A stretch of 64,000 nt of DNA from GCA-2746795 sp964643965 (GTDB lineage Bacteria > Chloroflexota > Anaerolineae > Promineifilales > Promineifilaceae): contig CAZXVH010000010.1 in the NCBI GenBank assembly GCA_964643965.1, positions 1-64,000 of the forward strand. The letters run 5' to 3'. Positions 26,999 through 35,495 of the stretch are shown piece by piece. Under the pieces are notes generated by a model, which worked only from the letters and a program-made list of their open reading frames with translations, searched no databases and was not told the origin of the DNA. The position numbers were made by a program, and so were the translations under genes. Each line of letters begins with the position of its first letter. The stretch's first letter is position 1.

Positions 26999-28552
26999 CT
27001 ATTCTGGCTTTAGATCGTAGACTGCCATATTGTTTAAGCCTTGCTCTGTGGTCCAAATGAAATTAGTTTGATAGACGAGATCGGCCTGGGTGGCTTGGAT
27101 GATGTGCGAGTAGGGCCAGCCGGGAGCTGTCACCAGGTAGTGGGCGCCGGCCGCCATGAGATAGTGGCTGAGTGCGGTTTCGTCTGTCAGGGAGGGGATG
27201 AGTTCCGGGGAGATGAGGCCAGCCATATCCAGCAACGGCCGTTCCCCAAAGTATCCTATAGCGCCAATATCATGAGAAGCGATGAGGGCGTCGGGAGGCG
27301 TGTTTTGCGCCAGCCAATGGGCTACAGTTACCATCTCGCCTTCGATGAAAGCCACATCGGTGGCATATGTTTGTGCGCCGAGCAAAGCAAAAAAGAGCAG
27401 CAGCAGACCAAAGGTGAACACGGCCGTTTGTTTCAAGATGCGCTGATAACGGCCGTTTCCCAACCATGCAAATAAGCCCAACCAACCGGCCAGGCCATAG
27501 AGAATCCAGAGGGGAATGGCGGCAAAGAGATAACGGCCGTGTTGATACGTCACCGGCAGCCGCCAGGCGTATAAAACGACATGGCCGCCCGCCCACAGCA
27601 GGGGTAAGGTGTCAATCAAACCCCGGCGCAGCCAATCCCGTTTAATCGCCTGTACGCCAGCCACAATAAGGCCAGGCAGCAGCAGCAAACGCGCCCCGCT
27701 GATGCCTCGCCACCCTTGATCTACCCCACCCATGCTAAAATAAAGCAGCCGCATCACTCTCGACCAAAGCGGCTCAGCTAACAAAACCTGGTATTCGCTT
27801 TGCTTGGCGTAAAAGGTATTGGGCCAAACGGAACCGCTAGAGAACCAGTTGAAGGCAAAATAAGGCAGCAGGGGCAGAACGGCCGTTACCCCATAAACCC
27901 CCACCATTTTCAAGCGCGTTCGCCAGGAGCCGGGCGACAGTAACAGACCCAGCGCCACCAACAAAAGCAGCAGCAAGCCATCCGGTCGCACCAGGATAAG
28001 CAAACCGGACAGAACGCCTAACAGCGCAACGGCTTTGCCAGACACAGAAGAATCCGACTCTGTTTTGAGCGCAGCTTGCGTGTACAAAACGATAATCTGC
28101 ATCCCCAAAGCGGCAAACAAGAGCGTTTCCATGCCGCTGGCCGCCGCCCACACCAGGGGCCACGATAGGGCAATGGTCAATCCCGGCAGCCAGCTTTTTG
28201 CCGTGCGAGACGGCCATAACAACTGCCACAAACGCATACTGCTCAGCGCCAGCCAGAGCAGAGACAACCCGCCCAACAAATAAGTCCAGATCAAGTAAGG
28301 GAGATGCAGCACATAGCCTACCGCCAACCACAACGTCCATAACGGCGACGTGGAACCGGCGCTCACCACACCAGGCACATATTCAAAACGGCCGTTTTCC
28401 GCAAAATTCCGGGCATAAGTTTGGTGAATCCAGCCGTCATCCAGGGGAAAACCAGGCCCCCCTTGCCTGGCGGACAGACCCACAAACAAGGCCATCATCA
28501 AGGCAACAGCCAGGCCCACCAGCCAAACCTGTTTCGTGCGCCACAAGGCCAT
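26999..28552 (-). CDS. GT-C-type membrane glycosyltransferase candidate
   Basis: A 517-aa protein with about 10-12 hydrophobic helices. Its first external loop has the acidic motif 'FPLDDGWIHQTYARNFAENG' and 'AGSTSPLWTLWLAVGY', the arrangement seen in GT-C enzymes that use polyprenyl-phosphate sugars. The C-terminal ~120 residues are soluble ('LIASHDIGAIGYFGERPLLD'). The ATG at 28552 lies 2 bases past the stop of the preceding gene, so translation is coupled. It is the last gene of a five-gene operon that includes a polyprenol-phosphate mannosyltransferase-like enzyme, a likely donor maker. The acceptor is unknown. Confidence 0.65.
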   Translation of the reverse strand: MALWRTKQVWLVGLAVALMMALFVGLSARQGGPGFPLDDGWIHQTYARNFAENGRFEYVPGVVSAGSTSPLWTLWLAVGYVLHLPYLIWTYLLGGLSLLWLALSSMRLWQLLWPSRTAKSWLPGLTIALSWPLVWAAASGMETLLFAALGMQIIVLYTQAALKTESDSSVSGKAVALLGVLSGLLILVRPDGLLLLLLVALGLLLSPGSWRTRLKMVGVYGVTAVLPLLPYFAFNWFSSGSVWPNTFYAKQSEYQVLLAEPLWSRVMRLLYFSMGGVDQGWRGISGARLLLLPGLIVAGVQAIKRDWLRRGLIDTLPLLWAGGHVVLYAWRLPVTYQHGRYLFAAIPLWILYGLAGWLGLFAWLGNGRYQRILKQTAVFTFGLLLLFFALLGAQTYATDVAFIEGEMVTVAHWLAQNTPPDALIASHDIGAIGYFGERPLLDMAGLISPELIPSLTDETALSHYLMAAGAHYLVTAPGWPYSHIIQATQADLVYQTNFIWTTEQGLNNMAVYDLKPE

Positions 28553-28554
28553 CC

Positions 28555-30135
28555 TCAATTACCGCCTTCGGTTATGCCCACAAACCGGTACAATACAAAT
28601 CCTTCGCCAAAATCCCGCACCATTTGCAGCTGCGGCAGCGATACTTTGCCCTCATGCAAATCGGCCAGCGGCGGCGGCCGGTCAGCGTCTAGCAGCAGGT
28701 AATCGACGCCAAATTGAGCGGCAACCTGCGGCAGAATTTCCGGCAGCTCGTTGGGCGTAACCACCGCCGGCAGACGAGTATGGTAGTAAAAACCGGGCGG
28801 ATCACCGGTCATCACCACCGAGCCAGGGGAGAGCATCTCGCCTACCTGCCGGTAAACGGCCGCCTGCTCTGTTTGCAGCGGTTGGTTAATGGAAACGGCG
28901 AAACTAACCACAAAGACCAGGATGACAAAGACGAAGGCGAACAGGCGCTTGGCCGGTTCTGGCCGCCAGGCAGGTCGCCGGTCGGCCACCCAATCGACGG
29001 CGAAATCAATGCCAATGGCCGCCAACGCCATCGACCAGGGCCATAAGGCCGCTGACGAATGCAACAAACTACCCCGCTGTCCCGGAAAGGTGAAGAGCAA
29101 AATCATCAAGCCATACAAGACCAGGACATACCAGGAAAACGGCCGTAAAAAAGGCTTTGTATCTTTATTCCGCCCCAATTTAAGCCAGGCCCAGATCATG
29201 AAAAAGACAAATACCGTCAGCCCAGTGACGGCGATAAAGGTTTGAACCGCCAACGAGGCCGCCGCTGCTTTGGAGCGCAGGATATTAACCAGGCCCCATT
29301 CCAGGTAACTGGCTAAATTGAAGGAACGGCCGTAAGAAAACAGATCATTATAGGTGGTCAGGAAGATGGTTTGTGTACCAATAGTAGAAATGGGTGAGCC
29401 GATCAGTTGGTAGGTGCGCCAAAACCAGGGGGCCATGATCAACAAGTAGCCGCCAATAAAAGCCAAACCGAAAAAGAGTAACGCGCGTACGCTGCGCCTG
29501 TCAAACAATTCATACAACCAGATAATGCCGGCCACGCCCAGCAGCAACATGCCATCCGCCCGCGCCAGGTGACTGAGACCGGCCAGCACGCCCGCCAGCA
29601 GCCAGTATCCCCATTTTTTACTTTCGTGCGCCCAGGCTAAGGCCAACAAACAGCCGCCGCCCACCCAGGCAAACAAGGCGAAGGTGGTGGGCTGGTTCCA
29701 GTAAGCAGCATAATAACCACCGGCGGCCGTAAACAAAGCGGCCGTTCTTGCCATCCAGCGCGTGTGCTTCAAATGCCAGGCAATGCCATAACTCAGCCAG
29801 GGCAAAAAGCCGGCCATGAGCCAAAAGGGAAGCTGGGCGGCCCGAAAACTATCGCTGACTTTATAACCCAGGGCGGCGATGATGGCCGGTAGGGGCATCC
29901 AATAGGTGAAACTGGGAGCGGGCAGGCTTTGCGGCCGATCTAAATATTGCCAGATGATCTCTTGGGTGAAGCCATGTCCTGCGGCCAGCCGTTGGGCGTT
30001 GGTGGTGTAATAGAAGGCGTCGAAATAGGTGGGGTAGCTGATACGCAGCGCCCAAAATGCCTGCACCGCCAGGGCGATGAGGGTGATCCAGAGTAAATCA
30101 CGACGGGTTTGCCGGTCACGCAGAAATGCAATCAT
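28555..30135 (-). CDS. PMT/ArnT-like membrane glycosyltransferase candidate
   Basis: A 526-aa multi-pass protein with ~11 hydrophobic segments. Its first loop, 'YPTYFDAFYYTTNAQRLAAG', contains an Asp in the position of the GT-C catalytic acid, and there is a large C-terminal soluble part with 'GDPPGFYYHTRLPAVVTPNE'. It resembles GT39/ArnT-like proteins in layout, not clearly in sequence. The ATG at 30135 is 7 bases after the stop of the upstream membrane gene. A role in transferring lipid-linked sugars to a surface polymer fits the operon. Confidence 0.6.
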   Translation of the reverse strand: MIAFLRDRQTRRDLLWITLIALAVQAFWALRISYPTYFDAFYYTTNAQRLAAGHGFTQEIIWQYLDRPQSLPAPSFTYWMPLPAIIAALGYKVSDSFRAAQLPFWLMAGFLPWLSYGIAWHLKHTRWMARTAALFTAAGGYYAAYWNQPTTFALFAWVGGGCLLALAWAHESKKWGYWLLAGVLAGLSHLARADGMLLLGVAGIIWLYELFDRRSVRALLFFGLAFIGGYLLIMAPWFWRTYQLIGSPISTIGTQTIFLTTYNDLFSYGRSFNLASYLEWGLVNILRSKAAAASLAVQTFIAVTGLTVFVFFMIWAWLKLGRNKDTKPFLRPFSWYVLVLYGLMILLFTFPGQRGSLLHSSAALWPWSMALAAIGIDFAVDWVADRRPAWRPEPAKRLFAFVFVILVFVVSFAVSINQPLQTEQAAVYRQVGEMLSPGSVVMTGDPPGFYYHTRLPAVVTPNELPEILPQVAAQFGVDYLLLDADRPPPLADLHEGKVSLPQLQMVRDFGEGFVLYRFVGITEGGN

Positions 30136-30142
30136 GGCTGAT

Positions 30143-31591
30143 TTATGGCTGGCGCAAGAATATTTGCGCCTGTTTGTCGGCATACACTTCGCGCCACTGG
30201 TCGCTGCTTTGCAGCAACGTGGTCAGCGGCGTGCCTGCTTCCATTAAAACGTACTGCACATCATACTCGGCCAATGGCGCCTGCCAATCTTTCCTCACTT
30301 CAAAGCTTTTTAAGTAATAAAACAAGAAGGGATCGCCGTACACGTCTGCCCGACCATCCACAAAAACGGGCAGCCCGCGCCAGATGAGGTAGCCGCCCCA
30401 ATTGTAACTGTTGTAGCCGGGGGCGTCGGCCAGCCCGTTGGCTTCCAGGTAATCGACGGCCTGCACCGGGTAGCGTTCGGCAACGGCCGTTTCATTGCCC
30501 CCTATCTTATCCACCGTCCACAGCAACACGCCCAGAACCGCTACAGCCAGGATAACGCCGTTGAGCGCTTTCATGGCGGGTGAAGGGGGCGGCGTCTGTT
30601 TTTCACCACTCAAGAGGGGGTAAACGGCCGTTCCGCCCAAACTGCTCAACAAATGCCGGCCGATTATGGGGGCGCTGACAATCGCAAACAGGGGAATATT
30701 CCGCGCCGAAAGCAGCCCCGCCGCCGCCGTGCCGCCAAAGAGCAGCAGTTCATCCCAAGACGGCCGTTCCTGCGTAAATATCAGGCTGAGCACCCCCAGC
30801 GCCAACATGGCCACAAACGGCCAAAAAATATTGACGTGGAAATTCGGCGAATGCCATTCCTGAATATAAGCTTGCATGGCTGAACTGCCCAGGGTAAAGA
30901 AGGGATAAATCCACAATTCCGCCCCGTTGGGATTCAGCCCGGCGGCCAAAAAACTGAGGCCGGTGAGCAGCGCCAGGAAACGGATGTCTGCCCAGGAGAG
31001 GGTACGCGACCCACCGCCGCGCCACTGCTGCACGGCGCTGCCCACCACATATGTGCCCAGCAGCACCACACCCACCAAATAGCCGCTGTGAAAGTTGGCC
31101 CAGAAAAAAGTGAGGAGCGGCAGCAGCCACAGCGCCCGCCGGTTCAAACGGCCGTCTTTAAACCGCTCCACCAGGAAAACGAAAACGGCCGTTAATAACA
31201 AATTAAACATCTGCGGCCGGGCCCCCCACACAATAGCTGAGGTGATGGCCGCCAGCAGCACCACAAACGCCGCCAAAAACGGCCGTCCCGGCGTCACCAG
31301 GTAAACCAGCCAAAACGTCAGCGTCGTCAAGCCGGCAAAAACAAGGATCAGCCCCGGCAGTCCCCCCACCTGATAAATGCCCCACATCACCACCTGCGAC
31401 AGCCATTCATGGGTAATCCATTCATGCTCCGGCACAGTAAAAGAAAACACATCCTGGCGCGGAATGCCCGCTTGTAAAATATATTCACCGGTGCGCAAAT
31501 GCCACCACATATCGGGGTCCAATGTCTCGCGCACGGCGATGGCAAATAAGGCCAGCACAAAAAGCCAGGTAAACAGCTTACGAATGCTCAT
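30143..31591 (-). CDS. Multi-pass membrane protein, probable GT-C relative
   Basis: A 482-aa protein with ~10 TM helices. An early loop 'LDPDMWWHLRTGEYILQ' and 'EHEWITHEWLSQVVMWG' forms a motif set recurrent in uncharacterised bacterial membrane proteins next to glycosyltransferases. The C-terminal soluble tail has 'YNSYNWGGYLIWRGLPVFVD' and 'GRADVYGDPFL', shared in style with the two downstream proteins. It overlaps the methyltransferase gene by 14 bases. Function is inferred only from context. Confidence 0.6.
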   Translation of the reverse strand: MSIRKLFTWLFVLALFAIAVRETLDPDMWWHLRTGEYILQAGIPRQDVFSFTVPEHEWITHEWLSQVVMWGIYQVGGLPGLILVFAGLTTLTFWLVYLVTPGRPFLAAFVVLLAAITSAIVWGARPQMFNLLLTAVFVFLVERFKDGRLNRRALWLLPLLTFFWANFHSGYLVGVVLLGTYVVGSAVQQWRGGGSRTLSWADIRFLALLTGLSFLAAGLNPNGAELWIYPFFTLGSSAMQAYIQEWHSPNFHVNIFWPFVAMLALGVLSLIFTQERPSWDELLLFGGTAAAGLLSARNIPLFAIVSAPIIGRHLLSSLGGTAVYPLLSGEKQTPPPSPAMKALNGVILAVAVLGVLLWTVDKIGGNETAVAERYPVQAVDYLEANGLADAPGYNSYNWGGYLIWRGLPVFVDGRADVYGDPFLFYYLKSFEVRKDWQAPLAEYDVQYVLMEAGTPLTTLLQSSDQWREVYADKQAQIFLRQP

Positions 31592-32495
31592 CAGGTTTGC
31601 GGGCGTAGACGGTAAACAAATCGCCAAAGTTTACCGGCATTGCCACTTCTTTGAGACCCAACCCCGATACGATTTTTTCAATAAGGCTGCCCAGGGTTTT
31701 GTTCAGCCCTCCCACCCGGCTGGCAATATACCCCAGACGTAAATAACGCCCCATGTCCCCCGACCAGACCACCTCATAGCCGTTTTTTGCCAGCATTTGC
31801 GCCATTGATTTTTGGCTAAAGTAATGCAGGTGCATATCCATAAACCAGGGCCAACGGCTGCCCATCACTTTGGCCGTCAGGCTGTTGATATCCATGGTGT
31901 GCAGCACCAGCCAGCCGCCCGGTTTAAGCAAACGGTAAGCCTTTGCCATCTCCTCTGAGGGGCGGTCTACATGTTCGATCACGTCCCACATGGTGATCAC
32001 ATCAAATCTCTTGCCTGACAATGCCGGCGCATCTTGCGTACCCACGATGACGTTTAGGCCCCGCTTTTGGGCCACCGTCGCCGCCCAATCGGAGGGTTCT
32101 ACGCCCATTGCCTGCCAGCCCGCTTTTTGCGCCACTTCTACAAAGACGCCGATATAAGCGCCTATGTCCAGGAGAGAACGGCCGTTTCCCGGCCCCGTCC
32201 GCTTTTCCATATGACGTAAATGTTTTTGAAACGTCAACACCCGACCGGTACGCTCTGCCACATACGTCTCATCTTCCACCGCCCCATAAGCGTCGATGAG
32301 TTCCGCTTCCGACCAGCGGGGATTGGCATAGACAAAGCCACAGTGGCAGCACTCCACCACCTGCGGATGATGGCCGTAACCAGGATTGGTACAACGAAAT
32401 GCCTCCACCTGAATATCGCTGCTGCCGTTCAAGGTGGCCGCATAACGCACTTTATACTCATTTTTCCCACACAAACTACAATTGACAAAAATCAT
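31578..32495 (-). CDS. Class I SAM-dependent methyltransferase with N-terminal Cys motif
   Basis: A 305-aa protein. The N-terminus has paired cysteines ('CSLCG' and 'CCHCGFVYANPR') typical of a small zinc-binding segment found ahead of glycan-associated methyltransferases. The SAM domain follows with 'SLLDIGAYIGVFVEVAQKAG' (motif I), 'VITMWDVIEHVDRP' and 'LKPGGWLVLHT'. It probably methylates a sugar or lipid-linked glycan made by this operon. Its ATG overlaps the stop of the GT2 gene by 4 bases. Confidence 0.85.
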   Translation of the reverse strand: MIFVNCSLCGKNEYKVRYAATLNGSSDIQVEAFRCTNPGYGHHPQVVECCHCGFVYANPRWSEAELIDAYGAVEDETYVAERTGRVLTFQKHLRHMEKRTGPGNGRSLLDIGAYIGVFVEVAQKAGWQAMGVEPSDWAATVAQKRGLNVIVGTQDAPALSGKRFDVITMWDVIEHVDRPSEEMAKAYRLLKPGGWLVLHTMDINSLTAKVMGSRWPWFMDMHLHYFSQKSMAQMLAKNGYEVVWSGDMGRYLRLGYIASRVGGLNKTLGSLIEKIVSGLGLKEVAMPVNFGDLFTVYARKPDEHS

Positions 32496-33250
32496 GATGA
32501 AATAGGTTCAGCAGGGCGACGTGGCTCTCCACCCCGTAGACGGCGGAAAAATAAACGGAACACCGTATATTGCGCCTTAATCACCTCATTGCGAGAAATC
32601 TTGGTCGTGCCAGCGCGTCTATCTTCAAAAATAATGGGGACTTCTCCAATTTGCCAACCGCGTCGTTGGCACATGAACAGCATCTCCACCAAAAAAGAGT
32701 AGCCGCTAGAGAATATCTGGTCTAAGGGAATAGAAGCCAATACCTCGCGGCGATACAGGCGAAATCCGGCGGTCGTGTCTTTCGCTTTTAAGCCGAGCAA
32801 TATTTTGGTGACGCTGTTTGCCGTTTTGCTGAGCATCACTCGCTTCCAGGTGCAATTCTGCTGACCGCCGCCGGCTACATAGCGCGACCCAATAACGACA
32901 TGTTTGCTTTTGCTCAAAGCCACCATCGCCGGAATATAACGGGGGTTATGGGAAAAATCCGCGTCCATGGTCATGATGCGTTGGGCGTTTAGCTCATGCA
33001 GCGCCTTGTCAAAACCAGCCAGGTATGCCGTGCCCAGCCCCATCTTCCCCGGACGATGAATGACGTGCACCCGTTCTGGCGCTTTTTGCACCCAGGCGTC
33101 AGCCAAATCGCCCGTGCCATCGGGCGAATTATCATCGACAATCAGGACGCCCAAATTGACCGGCAGCGCCAAGAGCTGGGTCACTAAATCATCCAGGTTA
33201 TCAGCTTCGTTATAAGTTGGTACAATAACGAAAGTTTCCACGTTGCTCAT
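32492..33250 (-). CDS. Polyprenol-phosphate mannosyltransferase-like GT2
   Basis: A 252-aa GT-A glycosyltransferase closely resembling dolichol-phosphate mannose synthase: 'FVIVPTYNEADNLDDLV', 'VLIVDDNSPDGTGDLA', metal-binding 'MTMDADFSHNPRYIP', and 'GSRYVAGGGQQNCTWKRVML'. It lacks C-terminal membrane helices, like the soluble synthases. It would load a hexose from a nucleotide sugar onto a polyprenyl phosphate, making the donor used by GT-C enzymes such as those encoded downstream. The ATG at 33250 has AGAGGA upstream; it leads the operon. Confidence 0.9.
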   Translation of the reverse strand: MSNVETFVIVPTYNEADNLDDLVTQLLALPVNLGVLIVDDNSPDGTGDLADAWVQKAPERVHVIHRPGKMGLGTAYLAGFDKALHELNAQRIMTMDADFSHNPRYIPAMVALSKSKHVVIGSRYVAGGGQQNCTWKRVMLSKTANSVTKILLGLKAKDTTAGFRLYRREVLASIPLDQIFSSGYSFLVEMLFMCQRRGWQIGEVPIIFEDRRAGTTKISRNEVIKAQYTVFRLFFRRLRGGEPRRPAEPISS

Positions 33251-33319
33251 ACAATTTGTCCTCTTTAAATGTAAGGAGAGGATTGTAGCGATGTTGAGGA
33301 TACAGGTCAAAACACGCTG

Positions 33320-34258
33320 ATGAAAATAGGAATCTTGTCACGAAACCGTATGCTTTACAGCACCCGCCGGTTGGCGCAAGCGGCCCATGGGCGCGGCCAT
33401 CATGTTACCATTATTGATACCATGACGGTGGCGGTGGAGATGGGGCAGACAGAAAATGGGGATCAGATCAAGGTGATATTGCCTCATTCGCGCCTGGCTC
33501 ATAAATGGGGCAATATCGGTCATCGCATCCAATACGTGCCGGCCGTTGACGCCATTATCCCGCGCATTGGTTCCTCGATTACGGCTTATGGGCTGGCGGT
33601 GGTGCGTCAGTTTGAAAGACGCCATATTCTGACCACTGCCTCGGCCGAAGGCATCGCCCAGTCTCGTGATAAACTACACAGTTTACAGGTGATGGTGGAG
33701 CATGGACTGCCTACGCCCAAAACGGCCGTTATCGCCCACCCTGCCTCTCTTTACGCCGCCGTCCAAGCCGTAGGCGGCACACCGGTGATTATTAAATTGA
33801 TTGAAGGGACGCAGGGCAAAGGAGTGATTTTGGCCCGCAACCTGGCCACGGCCGCCGCGGTGATGGCAAAAATTCATGGGGCCAGACGGCAAGCGCTCAT
33901 TCAAGAGTTTATTGCGGAAGCGGCGGGCAGGGATTGGCGGCTTATTATTGTGGGCAATCAATGCGTGGCGGCTATGGAAAGGAGAGCCGGCACAGAAGGG
34001 GAATTTCGGTCTAATTTACACTTGGGGGGAACGGCCGTTCCTATCACTCCTGATGCAAAAACAGTCGAGTTAGCCATCGCAGCCACCCGCGCCCACGGGC
34101 TTTATGTGGCGGGGGTAGACATTGTATCCTCCAAACGTGGCCCACTGCTGCTAGAGGTAAATTCGTCACCCGGACTGGAAGGCATCGAAACCGTCACCGG
34201 CCAGGATGTCGCCGGCCATATCATCCAATTTTTAGAAAAGCGCCAGAAGGGGCGGTGA
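33320..34258 (+). CDS. RimK-like ATP-grasp ligase
   Basis: A 312-aa ATP-grasp protein with the RimK/alpha-L-glutamate ligase pattern: N-terminal 'KIGILSRNRMLYSTRRLAQA', the ATP-grasp entry 'RDKLHSLQVMVEHGLPTPKT', 'VIIKLIEGTQGKGVILA' and the metal site 'LLLEVNSSPGLEGIETVTGQ'. Members add amino acids, mostly glutamate, to proteins or small molecules, e.g. ribosomal protein S6 or lysine-carrier proteins. The substrate here is open. No Shine-Dalgarno is visible before the ATG. It is divergent from the glycan operon. Confidence 0.85.
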   Translation: MKIGILSRNRMLYSTRRLAQAAHGRGHHVTIIDTMTVAVEMGQTENGDQIKVILPHSRLAHKWGNIGHRIQYVPAVDAIIPRIGSSITAYGLAVVRQFERRHILTTASAEGIAQSRDKLHSLQVMVEHGLPTPKTAVIAHPASLYAAVQAVGGTPVIIKLIEGTQGKGVILARNLATAAAVMAKIHGARRQALIQEFIAEAAGRDWRLIIVGNQCVAAMERRAGTEGEFRSNLHLGGTAVPITPDAKTVELAIAATRAHGLYVAGVDIVSSKRGPLLLEVNSSPGLEGIETVTGQDVAGHIIQFLEKRQKGR

Positions 34259-34269
34259 AATATTAGTGA

Positions 34270-34309
34270 ACAGTTTACAGTTTACAGTGGACAGTAAACT
34301 GTAAACTGT
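34270..34309. terminator. 16-bp perfect hairpin built from heptamers between convergent genes
   Basis: ACAGTTTACAGTTTAC pairs perfectly with GTAAACTGTAAACTGT around an 8-base loop (34286-34293). It lies just between the stops of the RimK-like and receiver-roadblock genes. There is no U-run, but the position and stem strength suggest bidirectional termination or transcript-end protection. Confidence 0.55.
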
Positions 34310-34312
34310 CCC

Positions 34313-35440
34313 CTATTCATCCAAATTCAAGTCCGACGGGAACAACCCTCTCTCTTGCGCTTCTTCCAGAGACAGGCCGCTGATTTGAGGCGCCTCCTGC
34401 TCGCTGGCAGCGTCCTCCCAGAAAGCGTCTACAGCCCCGGTTTCCACCACCAGGTCACTGTCGCCAAACAGATCATCCAGATCAGCTACATCTAAATCCA
34501 GGAAATCCTCGACGACGGCCGTTTCCACTTCAGGTTCCGGTTCAGGCAGCGGGGCCGGCTCTGGCGGCCGCGGCGCCTCTTGCCTGGGCGTTGCGGCCGC
34601 CCCGGGCTGCACGACCTTTGTCAATTTACTGGATGTCTTCGGCACAGTGGGCAGCAGCCCCATCAGATCTTTAATCGCCCGCTGTGTAAACACCCAAATC
34701 GTGCCAATCCGCCCCCGGCGCGACTGCACATCGAAGAAGATCGTCAGAAAATAATGGTGGCCGATATTGGCGCAGTACAACTCCACTCTTTCACCGGCAT
34801 GGTATTGAATCGTGTTGGGGGTATCCGTGTTTAGATGTTCGGCCAAGGCAAAACTACTCTGAATCGTTTGTGAAAGCGCTTGAGACAGCGCCAATAAATT
34901 CGTGTGCTGACTGCTGGCTACCTGGAAGATCAACTCCCCAGAAAAGGTAGAAAGCATGAGGCCATTGGCGCCGGTATCGGTGCGCAGAGATTTTAACCGT
35001 TTACGCACATCCTCAGAAACGGCCGTTTCCCCCGTAATCTCTTGCGCCTCTGTGGGCGCCTGAAGCTCCCCATGCAGCGCCACCTGCACCGCCATCAACA
35101 CCGCATCCGTATCCAACGGCTTCGAGAAATAGCGCAGTACGCCCAACTCCTCCGCCTCCTTCTGCCCCTCCGTCGAAGAATACGCCGTAATCATAATCAC
35201 AGGTGCTTGATTCTGGAACCGGTGCATCCGTCGCACAAAATCAAAGCCGCTCATACCCGGCAGACGCACATCCGTAATCACCAGATCAAAATGCGTCCGC
35301 CGCAGCTCCAACATCCCCTCTTCCGCCGAGGGCACAGCCAGCACCTCGCACTCCTCGTTAGATAGCTCCAACATAGAGCGTAGCAGTTCCAGCATCTCAA
35401 AATGATCATCAATAACCAGGACTTTCTTCACTTCAGCCAT
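34313..35440 (-). CDS. Receiver domain fused to a roadblock/LC7-like domain
   Basis: A 375-aa protein. Residues 1-125 form a receiver ('VLVIDDHFEMLELL', 'LVITDVRLPGMSGFDFV', 'YFSKPLD'). Residues ~145-260 resemble a roadblock/LC7 fold ('DTGANGLMLSTFSGELIFQV' ... 'YCANIGHHYFLTIFFD'), a module that binds small GTPases such as MglA. The tail (~290-375) is Pro/Glu-rich and then strongly acidic. This links two-component signalling to GTPase or polarity control, but no mglA is in the window. The ATG at 35440 has no Shine-Dalgarno and fits a leaderless promoter. The frame is open upstream to 35503 but that part is not receiver-like. Confidence 0.7.
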   Translation of the reverse strand: MAEVKKVLVIDDHFEMLELLRSMLELSNEECEVLAVPSAEEGMLELRRTHFDLVITDVRLPGMSGFDFVRRMHRFQNQAPVIMITAYSSTEGQKEAEELGVLRYFSKPLDTDAVLMAVQVALHGELQAPTEAQEITGETAVSEDVRKRLKSLRTDTGANGLMLSTFSGELIFQVASSQHTNLLALSQALSQTIQSSFALAEHLNTDTPNTIQYHAGERVELYCANIGHHYFLTIFFDVQSRRGRIGTIWVFTQRAIKDLMGLLPTVPKTSSKLTKVVQPGAAATPRQEAPRPPEPAPLPEPEPEVETAVVEDFLDLDVADLDDLFGDSDLVVETGAVDAFWEDAASEQEAPQISGLSLEEAQERGLFPSDLNLDE

Positions 35441-35446
35441 ATCTTG

Positions 35447-35475
35447 ATAATAAGCCCCACTCTCTTTGCAATCAA
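35447..35475 (-). promoter_or_regulatory. Leaderless promoter of the receiver-roadblock gene
   Basis: On the minus strand TTGATT (35475-35470), a 17-bp spacer and TATTAT (35452-35447), then 6 bases to the ATG at 35440. Confidence 0.55.
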
Positions 35476-35495
35476 TAGGACATCCAGGCAAAACA

